This document shows positions 22,870 to 33,014 of a stretch of DNA of 64,000 bases, piece after piece. The notes below the pieces were generated by a model. That model was not told where the DNA came from. It made no database searches and was given only the letters and a program-made list of their open reading frames with translations. This DNA is from Anisodus tanguticus (lineage: Eukaryota; Streptophyta; Magnoliopsida; Solanales; Solanaceae). The position numbers and the translations under genes are program-made. The stretch lies in the NCBI GenBank assembly GCA_034509755.1, contig CM067544.1, positions 10,023,501 through 10,087,500 of the forward strand. Direction: 5' to 3'. Numbering within the stretch: position 1 is the stretch's first letter; the number at the start of each line of letters is the position of its first letter.

Positions 22870-25609
22870 GGATTTTGTAGATATTAGTCTTGATTTTGAA
22901 GAGGAGAGCCCCCTTTATCTAATCTAGACCCATCGAAAATAATCTTGTTTCGCTCATTCCGGATGTAGAACCGTGGTAGACCCATCTGTACCTGCCCTTC
23001 CTTCTTGATGCAGCCTTGCTACGCGCCTTGGCTTTTTACTTGTCCAAATGTGTCTATATCCCGTACCACGCCCTTCCTTCTTGATGTATTTTCCCGCACA
23101 TAGCCATAAGATGAAAGATTGCAGTCAATGGTAGTCATGGCCTTAGTGATCCACTCTGAGCCAACTCCTTATACTTGTCCAAATGTGTCTACTTACCGGG
23201 CAAGTAAAGAAAATCCAGATGCTTTCTTGGTGAATGCAAACATTTAGAAAGAAGAGACGATGATTCAATCCCGTTTGCCCACAAATAGGGTGCTGAGCAT
23301 AGTCCAAGTCAATGTCCATGTGGGCCATTCTATCCTTGGGGCGCGTAGTCTCTTCCCTACGAAAGGGTAGCACATCAGCCATAAGATGAAAACGATTGCC
23401 TTTTCCGATAATAAAGGCATTCCAAACGTCCTTTAATGCCCATAGGTCACTAGTTGGCCTTTCGGAGTTAAGGCCGAAAGTAAGTCTCATATTTCCTCAT
23501 ACGATGTCAAGACCGATTTTGCGTCCCCTCGCATGAGAGAAGGTCATCCGCAAAGGCTAGGTGTGTGATCATCCACATTTCGGGTGGAAATTAAAAATCT
23601 CCCGCCGGGTGTTCATTTTAAGCAACCTTGATAGATACTCCAAGCAAATAACAAAAAGGGTAGGGGAAAGAGGGTCCCTTGCCTCAATCCTTTGCGGCCT
23701 TTAAAATGCCCGTATAAACTCCCATTGATTGAGATGGAGTAGGATGCTTGTCGAAACGCACTCCATGATCCAAGTTACCAACTTCTCCGGAAGTTTAAAC
23801 TAATTAAAATAGCCGTAAGGAATTCCCAATTCTATGAATCAAACGCCTTCCGGAGGTCCACCTTAAGCATGCATCTACTTGAAGTTCTCTTGTGGTTATA
23901 ACTCTGAGCAGCTCCTGAGCGAGGTGAATATTATCAGACATACTCCGTCCCTGTACAAACGCTGATTGGGCCGGGTCAATGATGTTAGGCAGTACCGATT
24001 CCAACCTTGAGGCAATTATCTTTGTGATCACCTTGTACAAAATATTGCAGCATGATATGGGCCTGAAGTCCCCCCGTAGGGCGTGCGCGGAGCTTTAGGG
24101 ACAAGAGCGATAGTGGTGTGGTTGACCTACTTTAGAAGCTTGCCGTATAGAAAGAATTCTTTTACCGCATCACGAAATCCCTTCCCACGATATTCCAGGC
24201 CTTTTTGTAGAAACCCGAGGAGAAGCCATCCGGGCCTGGTGCTTTGTCTTCGCCAATACCGAATAGTACCCCTTTAATCTCTGCATCTGTGATAGTTCGA
24301 ACAAGGACCTCCCCCTGTTCTGCCGAGAGGCACTTGCCTGAAGCAATGACCCCAACATCAATAGGCTCACAATACTCCCTAGTGCCAAGGAGTCCTTTGT
24401 AATGAAATATGAATTCCTCAGCGACTTGGTCAATAGATGTCGTGAGTGAGCCATCCCTCTTTTCCGCTGCCGCGATAAAGTTTCTCTTTGAGTTTCTCTT
24501 GACCATGGCGTGAAAGAACTTGGTGCACCTGTCACTAAGTTTAAGGTGCTCACATTTGGCAAGTTGTCGAAGATAACTCATTTCCGCCTCAATAAGGGCA
24601 TTGGAACTGTGCCTGAGCTCCGTAACCCTCACATGTAGATGATCCAGGTGCGGGTTATCCAAAGCTTCTTTTTGCGCTATATCTAGCTCCTCTTTTGCTC
24701 TTTTGACCCTCATTGAGATATGGGAGAACTCCATTGCGTTGAGGTACCTCAAGGGTCTTTTGAGACTATACGGTGACGACACAAAGTATATTGGCGGTGC
24801 CGAATGTCCCTTTCCCAAGTATTTGCTATAATATTTCCGAATTCCGCATGTGCGGCCACATATTCGGGAATTTAAAAGGTTTGTTCTTCGGCCTTGGGGG
24901 ATCCAAATAGAGACAATGCACGGCGTATGGTCCGAAGGGGCCCGGACCGACGGAAATGTGCATTACCATACCATCCCTCTTGCAACCAAACTCCATTGGT
25001 GAGAGCCCTGTCAAGCTTGCTGAATTTGTTTTCCCGGTTGAAGGTGAATTCACATCCGGTGGAATTCATATCCGAGAGTCCCAAGTCACGACAAAGCGAT
25101 CAACAATATCTTTCATCTCATAGATACTAATCGGGGCCATGTTGTATCTCTCCTCTTCACTCATCACCGCGTTGAAATCCCCGAGGACTATCCACGGTGC
25201 GAGATACCAGGACCCGTAGTCTCGTAGCTTGTCCCATAGGCCTCGGCGGGCCACCGTAGAGTGGAGCCCATAGACGAAAGTGGCATAGAATAATCTTGAA
25301 GAGATCAAGCGGTGATGCTGCAGTGTATAGCTTGAGGGTTGATATCTGAACTTGGAGTCCGACCTTAGCAGGGTTATAAATAATAAAGATTCTCCTCCGG
25401 GATGATGCCCAAAGTTGTCCAACACCTTCCAATTCTTGAATTTGGAAGTCCAAAAGCTTTGCAGGGGAGGAGTGATTTAACTTGGATTCTAGGATGCCAA
25501 ATACATCAATGTTCTCCTCATGCACTATGGGCCGATCTCCTTTTGCTTTGAGGACTTGTGTAGCCCCCTTATATTCCATGAAGCGATAATCTCTACACAT
25601 GATTAGCAT
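22870..25609 (-). pseudogene. LINE (L1-type non-LTR retrotransposon) ORF2, broken
   Basis: Minus-strand translation in several frames gives, in order: IIASWNIRG and NIDVFGILESKLNH (start of the apurinic-type endonuclease), EEYIFHYKG-like connector sequence, then APGPDGFSSGFYKKAW (RT block 1). Next come YKVITKIIASRLESVLP and QSAFVQGRSMSDNI (RT block 2), LAFADDLL at about 23540-23560 (catalytic FADD), and near 22950 ERNKIIFDG (end of the zinc-finger RVT domain). At least six frameshifts or stops break it. The 5' end coincides with the start of ORF2, and no ORF1 is identified with confidence. Confidence 0.88.
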
Positions 25610-26142
25610 TTGATGAATTATCCCATGGTTTTTCCCACGAGCTTCCCTCTATCTTTCGAAACTCGGTCCGACCTTTGCCGGTCCCGGTTTGTATCCCCGC
25701 CTTGAGCAATCCCCATGTATAGTTGTTGGTTTGGATTCAGTTTGTTATCTGGTATTTGTCTAGACATTTCTATAGTGGTTGATGCTTTATGATTTAGCTG
25801 GGCAGTACACACCTTCTTTGGAGTTGACTTCTGATGCAGCATCCTAGAAGGGATCCAATATGACTACTTCATGTGTATATAATTTTAGCAACTTCTTGTA
25901 TACATAGCTTCTGTATATGTTCTCTAGGGCTTTGGTCTTGTATACATAGCTTAATAGAAGGATAGAGGGGTGGGCCCATTATCCAGTGAGTTTCAAAAAG
26001 TGCGCCACTAGCTCGAGGGGACCAAATGGCGGAAGCCAAAGGGGTAAAGTTAGAGAAGTTGAATCATCAATCGGTCTAAAAATTCAAAATACACAGGGGG
26101 ATTTGATAGTTATCAGTTCCTATAAACTCACTTGTATATCTT
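25592..26142. repeat. direct repeat copy 2 flanking the LINE
   Basis: The same sequence as 21933-22323, with two extra segments (about 25624-25700 and 26014-26099). It touches the 5' end of the LINE reading frame. A minus-strand open frame at 25842-25618 lies in it but has no recognisable domain. Confidence 0.9.
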
Positions 26143-26400
26143 TAGTACCCGCAACTGATGATGGGTTGTATAACTGCATCTAGTATTTTCAACGTGGAAG
26201 TCTGAAACACCTCGCAGTGGCTGTTCTTGAATACATTTATTTGTTAAATTGCAACTATAATTGTATTACCAGTTAAGAGGGGCATTCCTGTTAAACAACC
26301 ATCAGAATATCATCCATCTCTAGAAGGAAAGGTGAAGGGTACCTTCTGATGTGCCTCTGTTCGGCTTGAGGCTAAGAAAAACCTCAATAGTACATTTGTT
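26143..26400. other. spacer, nothing recognised
   Basis: No coding or repeat signal was seen between the direct repeat and the next LINE fragment. Confidence 0.5.
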
Positions 26401-26404
26401 TTTT

Positions 26405-26968
26405 GCTAAGGTAAAATTTTATTACTAAAAGTACCAAGGAGGTACAAAAGACTACATCAGAAGCAGTCAGCACTTACAACAGCGAAACACAGTACAAATT
26501 TCCTAACATATCTAAAAACTACAAAAACTGATTCATACTATCAATTAAACCTCTTTTACACCAGAAAAACAGATTGTGGAGACAAAAGTATTTTTTGATT
26601 CTGGATATGTGAGCCCTTTTATTTTCAAAATAAGAATTGTTCCTTTCCTTCCAAATGGTCCAGCAAATGCATAGAGGGATGATCCTCCACAGTTTCTGAT
26701 TCCTTGCTATTTTCTGCCCTTGCCAACTAACTAGTAAGGATCTTAAATATGATGGCATTATGCAGGAAACACCACACAAACACAGGAAGAACTCCCAGCA
26801 CTGTTTTGCAATTTTACAATGGATAAACAGGTGATTAACACTTTCTAGCCCTTCTTCACACAGGTCGCACCTGTTACATAGATTGAAACCTCTTCTCTGT
26901 AGATTATCTTGGGTTAAACAAGCTTCTCCGATTCCATAACATTTCCCAATGCCAATTATCATCATAAT
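26405..26968 (-). pseudogene. second LINE, 3' end fragment with zinc-finger RVT domain
   Basis: The minus-strand frame 26965-26519 contains ACLTQDNLQRRGFNLCNRC, then CEEGLESVNHLFIHC and WTIWKERNNSYF. These are the Cys/His zinc-binding region that closes plant LINE ORF2 proteins. The 3' side ends in the AATAAAATTTTACC-type tail seen in plant LINEs. It is 5'-truncated, and a Copia element is inserted at its upstream edge. Confidence 0.85.
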
Positions 26969-27219
26969 TGTTAGACAATGTATATTCCCGTGATATACAT
27001 AGTGTATATCACGGGACTTTGGTCCGTTTTAGTAGTGTAATTAGTGTAGAATATTTGTATTACTTAGCATTGTACACTTACCATAATTATAGAAGTCTTG
27101 TACTACTAGAATAGGGTTTTAGGAGTAGTATAGGAAAATGATTTTCCTATTATGAAAATATGTAAATTGTATATATACTCTTTCAATTAATGAAAATAAT
27201 CAAGGGATTATTTCTTTCA
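26969..27219 (+). repeat. 5' LTR of Copia element 2
   Basis: It runs from TGTTAGACAATG to TTTCTTTCA. It contains a perfect inverted repeat CCCGTGATATACA-TAG-TGTATATCACGGG (26987-27015), which is imperfect in the 3' LTR. Confidence 0.95.
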
Positions 27220-27231
27220 TGGTATCAAAAG
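27220..27231 (+). other. primer-binding site of Copia element 2
   Basis: TGGTATCAAAAG abuts the 5' LTR; it is an initiator-Met tRNA type site with mismatches. Confidence 0.75.
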
Positions 27232-27398
27232 TCTAGGACTAAATTGCTTCCGCTCTTCTCCAAAATTTCTCTCGGTTTTTCGTGCCCCTTCTCGGCCAAA
27301 AACTGCATCGATTTCCGTGCTCCTTCCTCGAACTTCGTGTTAAATTTTACCTCATCTCTTCCTAAATTTTCTACAAAATCACATATTGTTCTTTCGTT

Positions 27399-28484
27399 AT
27401 GTCGACGACAAAGAACACGTTTTATCCTGCCCGTGTTGTTTCTAACATCAAGAATCACATACCTCTCATTCTTGAAATAGAAAATGTTCAATATGCGACG
27501 TGGGCCGAGTTGTTTAAAATTCACGCTCGCTCGCATCAAGTCATCCATCACATAATCACCGCGGCTCCTGAGGATACGGAGGTGCCTCAACGTGAGGATG
27601 ATCCTAAGTTATGGACAACGCTTGATGCCACCGTCCTTCAGTGGATTTATTCCACTATCTCTACTGACCTGTTGCAGACGATTATTGAGCCAGACGCTAC
27701 GGCAATGGCTGCTTGGGATAGGCTGCATGACATATTCCAAGATAATCAGAATTCCAGAGCTATTACTCTTGAGCAGGACTTTTCCCACGTCAACATGGAA
27801 AATTTCCCGAATGTTTCAGCGTATTGCAAAAGGTTGAAGGAATTGGCGGACCAACTCCGCAACGTTGGTGCGCCCGTTAGTAAAGATCGTCTGGTTCTAC
27901 AAATGGTTGCTGGCCTCTCCAAGGCATTTAGTGGCGTTGGGACCCTACTTCGTCAAAGTAACCCTCTCCCAACGTTCTATCAAGTCCGCTCCATGCTTAC
28001 TTTGAAAGAAGTCGGATTGTCTAAGAAGGTGGCTACCGGGGCAAGTCCTGTGGTCATGATGACGTCCTCCACAAATTCTCCAGGGTGTGTTGATAATTCG
28101 GACCAAAATCGTGTTCACGGTGGCAACAAGCATACTAGGAAAAATAATGGAAGAAACCGCGGTGGCAAACGCGGTGATAATGTCGGCAGTACCGGCGGAA
28201 GTAGGCCCCATCCCATCAATAGTGGGCCTCAACCCCACTGGTCCCAGCCTTGGGCCCCCGGCCATGGGCCTGGACCAGTAGACAGTGGCCCAACAATCTC
28301 GGCTTTCCAGCGCCTCCAGCCCACGGTAATTAGGCCCAATTTTAGCCTTCTTTTCGGCCCAGCTACTCCATCCCAGTCTCGGTCTAGCGATCCAGTAGGG
28401 TACCGGGTCAGTAGGGAGGCAGGCATGGGCCCCACCAGGCCCATCATGCAGTGGGTCCCACTTCTACCGACATCGAAGCCGTGA
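27399..28484 (+). pseudogene. Copia element 2 gag
   Basis: A 361-codon frame starts MSTTKNTFYPARVVSNIK. It holds the gag domain (YATWAELFKIHARSHQVIHH, WDRLHDIFQDNQNSRAITL, YCKRLKELADQLRNVG) and a Gly/Arg/Asn-rich tail. No CCHC knuckle is seen. It stops at 28484, in a different frame from the protease, so a frameshift has separated gag from pol. Confidence 0.92.
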
Positions 28485-28837
28485 TGCACACGTTTGGAAT
28501 AAATCCTTCGGACCCAAATTGGTACATGGACACCGGCGCCACTACTCACATGACATCCGATTCAGGTACTCTCTCGTCTTATTTCAATTTGAGCAACAAT
28601 CGTGGTATAATTGTTGGTAATGGTAATTCAATTCCAATTCGTGGTTATGGTCATAAAACATTGTCTCCCCCTCATCCACCCCTTATTTTGAAAAATACCC
28701 TTCACGCTCCAAAATTGATTAAAAATTTGGTATCTGTCCGAAAATTCACCACTGATAATTCTGTGTCCATAGAATTTGATCCATTTGGGTTCTATGTGAA
28801 GGATTTAAAAAACGGGGAGTCCTCTCATGAGGTGTGA
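28451..28837 (+). pseudogene. Copia element 2 protease
   Basis: PNWYMDTGATTHMTSDSGTL contains the aspartic protease DTGA motif, followed by ILKNTLHAPKLIKNLVSVRK. It is frameshifted from both gag and integrase. Confidence 0.9.
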
Positions 28838-29777
28838 TAGTAGGGGAGATCTTTATCCTATCACGCCATGTTCCGGTCCATTGAGTCAAGCCTTGCCATC
28901 AACGTTTGCAGCTCTTGCTCCTTCCTTGTGGCATGCTCGTCTAGGTCATCCGGAATCGTCTATTTTATCTTCCTTAGAGAAAAATAATTTTATTTCTTGT
29001 AAGGGTGAGCGTAGCACTCCGAATTGTCAATCTTGTTCTTTAGGGAAAATAGTTAAGTTGCCATTTGTTGACTCTAATTCTCATACTTTAATGCCATTTG
29101 ATATTATTCATAGTGATCTATGGACGTCTCATGTTCTTAGTTCTTTGGGTCATCGATATTATGTTCTATTTTTGGATGATTATTCTAAATTTTTGTGGAC
29201 TTTTCCAATAGCAAAAAAATCTCAAGTTTTTTCCATCTTCTTAAAATTTAGAGCATTCATTAGAACCCAATTCGAACGTGAAATAAAAAATATCCAATGT
29301 GATAATGGCAAAGAATATGACAATGGGGTGTTTCGGGAATTCTGTGCTAATAATGGGATCAATTTTCATTTTTCTTGTCCTCATACGTCTTCACAAAATG
29401 GGAAAGTCGAACGCAAAATTTGTACCGTAAATAACATTGTCCGAACTTTATTGATTCATGCTTCCGTACCTCCTTCTTTTTGGCATCATGCTCAACAAAT
29501 GACTACATATCTCCTTAACATTCTTCCTTCCAAAGGTTTGACGTATTCTTCCCCCCTACAAATTTTATATAATAAAACACCTTCGTATTCCCATCTTAGG
29601 GTCTTTGGGTGCTTGTGTTATCCTTTATTTTCGTCCACCACAATTAACAAACTTCAGGCCCAGTCTACTTCGTGTGTGTTTTTGAGTTTTCCGTCTAATC
29701 ATCGTGGTTATAAATGTTTTGATTTATCCTCTAATAAAATCATCATTAATCGCCATGTCATTTTTTATGAATCTTAG
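28827..29777 (+). pseudogene. Copia element 2 integrase
   Basis: WHARLGHPESSILSSL and CQSCSLGKIVKLPF form the zinc finger. IIHSDLWTSHVLSSLGHRYY, IQCDNGKEYDN and PHTSSQNGKVERK contain the D, D and E of the catalytic core. LRVFGCLCYPLFSS is the usual C-terminal block. The frame ends at a stop at 29775-29777 where the polyprotein should continue. Confidence 0.93.
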
Positions 29778-29825
29778 TTTCCGTTTGCTAAGGTTAGTAA
29801 TCCCGGGCCTAGTTCATATAATTTT

Positions 29826-31140
29826 TTGGATGATGGTATTTCCCCAAAACTTATTCACTATTTTCCGGATGTGTCCCGCACCCCAACTCCGCCAGCGGGC
29901 CCACCGCCCGCTGGTCCTCCCCAAACAACATCATCTTCAAATCTGGGTCCAGCAACTGGGCTATCCATTCTACTCAGTTCTGGCCCAGTTCCGGGTATTG
30001 TTTCTGGGTCCAGTGTTGGCCCAGCTCCGGCTGCAGTTCTCTATTTGGGCCAGCAGGCTCATTGCCTGCTGGCCAGTCCGTCCCGAGTCCCGAAAATTCT
30101 CAAAATCCACCCGCCTCGCCCGAGTCATAGACCAGTCACTCGTAGTCAACGAGGGATTTTAAAACCAAAAGTACATTTTAATTTACATTCTAATATTCTT
30201 AAATCACCCTTACCCCGTAATCATGTGTTTGCATTAAATGACCCGAATTGGAAAATTGCTATGACCGATGAATATAATGCTCTTATTGATAATAAGACGT
30301 GGGAGTTGGTGCCCCATCCATCTGGTATTAATATTATTAGGTCTATGTGAATTTTTGCTAATAAGGAAAATTCAGATGGTTCATTTGCCCGACATAAGGC
30401 GCGGCTTGTGGGTGATGGTAAGACTCAGCAGGTTGGTGTGGATTGTGGTGAGATGTTTAGTCCGGTGGTCAAGCCGGATACCATTCACACTGTGCTTTGC
30501 TTAGCTCTTTCGAAAGCATGGCCTATTCATCAGTTAGATGTAAAGAATGCTTTCCTCCATGGTAATCTCAAGGAAACAATTTATATGCACCAGCCTTTGG
30601 GATTTAGGGATCCCAAACATCCTTATCATGTTTGTTTGTTGAAGAAGTCCTTATATGGGCTTAAGCAGTCTCTACGGGCCTGGTATACGCGGTTTGCCGA
30701 CTATGTTTCGACTATTGGGTTCACTCACAGCAGGTCGGATAATTCCTTGTTCATCTATCGTCGTGGTTCGTCCTTGGCCTATATTCTGTTATATGTGGAT
30801 GATATTATTCTGACTGCCTCTTCTGATGCCTTACGCCAGTCTATCATGACAATGCTCAGCTCTGAGTTTGCTATGAAAGACTTGGGGCCCTTGAGTTATT
30901 TTTTGGGAATTGTTGTCACTCGTCATGCAGGTGGGTTATTCTTATCTCAACGGAAGTATGCAACTGATATCATTGAGAGGGCTGAGATGTCATCCTGTAA
31001 GTCCACTTCCACTCCCGTTAATACTAAGCCCAAACTTAGTGCTGCGGCCGGCGCACCATACGAGGATCCGACCCGATATCGCAGTTTTGCAGGGGCCTTC
31101 AGTATCTTACATTCACGAGACCAGATATTACGTATGATGT
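29826..31140 (+). pseudogene. Copia element 2 reverse transcriptase
   Basis: After a Pro-rich linker comes HVFALNDPNWKIAMTDEYNA. A TGA at about 30348 replaces a tryptophan codon in the SMWIF-like block. From 30408 the frame gives GEMFSPVVKPDTIHTVLCL, LDVKNAFLHGNLKETIYM, KKSLYGLKQSLRAWY and LLYVDDIILTAS (YVDD at about 30792). It then reads YFLGIVVTRHAGGLFLSQRK. A frameshift occurs near 31110. Confidence 0.93.
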
Positions 31141-31147
31141 ATAGTAG

Positions 31148-31744
31148 GTGTGTTTGTTTATGCATGATCCCATAGTTGAGCACATGAATGCACTCAAACG
31201 CATCATTCGGTATATTCAGGGCTTGCATTTATATCCTTCTTCGACGTCAGCCCTTGTCTCGTATACATATGTTGATTGGGGTGGATGTCCAGACACCAGA
31301 CGGTCTACGTCTGGATATTGTATGTTTCTTGGTAATAACTTGGTCTCATGGTCTGCCAAGCGTCAGTCAGCTTTATCACACTCTAGTGCAAAGATCGAGT
31401 ATCGAGGGGTAGCCAATGTGGTGTCTGAATCATGTTAGTTACGTAATCTTCTTTTAGAGCTTCATTGTCCTATTCAGAAAGCTACCTTGGTTTATTGTGA
31501 TAATATTAGTGTCATCTATCTATCTGGGAATCCGGTTCAGCACCAACGCACTAAACATATCGAGATGAACATTCATTTTGTTCGCGAAAAGGTAGCTCGT
31601 GGACAAGTACGCGTCTGTCATGTCCCTTTCAGGTATCAAATTGCAGACATCTTTACAAAGGGTCTTCCCTCGGTCCTTTTTGAAGATTTTAGGGACAGTA
31701 TCAGCGTTCGAAGACCGCCCGCTATGACTGCGGGGGTGTGTTAG
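31148..31744 (+). pseudogene. Copia element 2 RNase H
   Basis: ALKRIIRYIQGLHLY and YVDWGGCPDTRRSTSGYCMF are followed by SALSHSSAKIEYRGVA. A TAG at about 31436 replaces a tryptophan codon. After it come VYCDNISVIYLSGNPVQHQR and HIEMNIHFVREKV. The RNase H catalytic blocks are present but the frame is interrupted. Confidence 0.92.
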
Positions 31745-31989
31745 ACAGTGTATATTCCCGTGATATACATATACAACATGACGGGAATTTGGTCTGTTTT
31801 AGTAGTGTAATTAGTGTAGAATGTTTGTATTACTTAGCATTGTACACTTACCATAATTATAGAAGTCTTGTACTACTAAAATAGGGTTTTAAGAGTAGAA
31901 TAGGAAAATGATTTGCCTATTATGAAAATATGTAAATTGTATATATACTCTTTCGATTAATGAAAATAATCAAGGGATTATTTCTTTAA
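31739..31989 (+). repeat. 3' LTR of Copia element 2
   Basis: It starts TGTTAGACAGTG after the purine-rich stretch GCGGGGGTG and ends TTTCTTTAA, where CA is expected, followed by the ATAAT target duplication. Confidence 0.93.
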
Positions 31990-31994
31990 ATAAT

Positions 31995-33014
31995 GTTAAT
32001 TTCGTTTCTGGAGAAGATTATAGCAACTTTTGACAGAATGTTTCCAAAATTAGAGTGTCTGTCTTATCAGTTGAAAGATTCTCAAAGGGCATAGTCACTA
32101 ATCTTACCTGCCAAACCATATCAATTTACTATATATATATATATATATATATATGAATTATTAATCAAGGTTAAGTAAGATAAGTCCATATGCAGATGTT
32201 ATATGTCTATTGTTTGGTGTTAGTACCTGCCTACCTGGTACGAGTAAGTACTTACAATTTTTGCATTTGCTTATTTACGCTACAAAAAGGATTACCAATT
32301 CTCACGGGTTGATGAAAGTGATAAATACACGATTCTCTTGAGTGTTCTGCCAAATCTTTCGACAAATAGTATCAACCATGTCGTGCATCTAAGCATAGTG
32401 TAAAGCAAGTAAATAGCGGCCTTCAAGGTTATGATTTACAGGTTTTCAGTTGTGGTAGAAAGGCTTGAACACGGTTGGGTCCAGTGCCCTCCCACTCGTC
32501 AAAAATTGTTATTTCAGGTAGGCAAGGAATGACAAATGACACCTCATTTTATTACATATCTAAGCTTCATTGAAGTCGTAAATGATGAAAGTCTGAAAAG
32601 TCCCTTGGAGATGGCTTTGGAGACCTCATTTTGGAATAAAACTATCATGCAACTTGCATTGCAGATTGCTAAGGATTCCCTATTGCTGGCATCAGAAGAT
32701 AATCATTTATATCTATTATCATCTTGCACACCTAAGCTTCGCTGTAGTCACAAATAATTAACAGCTGAGAAGGACTTCTGGAGATGGGTTCTGAAACTCA
32801 TTTATACGGGAATCATCTTCCATAACAGTTACATGTTTTTACAACGTCACGTGATTCGTGATGCCGAAGTACAAGAAAATCAAAGAGATGGCTAAAGGGT
32901 AAGCGATACAATTCCAGTCTCGCAACAGACTCCCCTTGGGGAGAGGTCTCCGCAAAATCCAGACCACTGGATGGCCGAAGCTGAAATTACTCTCAGCTGT
33001 TCATATGGTGCCAC
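31995..33014. other. spacer and probable 3' UTR of the glucose transporter gene
   Basis: No convincing gene was found. It holds an AT microsatellite at about 32130-32154. Two diverged related blocks (32550-32625 and 32728-32803, each with CTAAGCTTC and GGAGATGG) suggest an old tandem duplication. The part nearest 33014 is probably the 3' UTR of the minus-strand gene. Confidence 0.5.

Larger units (their letters stand above)
26969..31989 (+). mobile_element. Ty1/Copia LTR retrotransposon 2, degenerate
   Basis: It is a 5.02-kb element with 251-bp LTRs (26969-27219 and 31739-31989) and the 5-bp target duplication ATAAT (26964-26968 and 31990-31994). Primer-binding site TGGTATCAAAAG follows the 5' LTR. 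Gag, protease, integrase, RT and RNase H follow in Copia order. By hand the LTRs differ at about 16 of 251 positions, so the insertion is not recent. Several stops and frameshifts make it inactive. Confidence 0.95.

Noticed and set aside
25618..25842. 74-codon minus-strand frame considered as LINE ORF1
   Set aside because: It lies in the duplicated segment and lacks an RNA-binding or zinc-knuckle motif; its homologous copy 1 has a deletion through it. ORF1 identity is not supported.
26969..27219. Perfect LTR palindrome considered as a tRNA or terminator hairpin
   Set aside because: No tRNA boxes are present; the position inside both LTRs shows it is part of the retrotransposon.
1100..31989. 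Possible integrated pararetrovirus
   Set aside because: All RT-bearing units here have LTRs, or LINE or Gypsy/Copia domain order; no movement or coat protein motif was seen.
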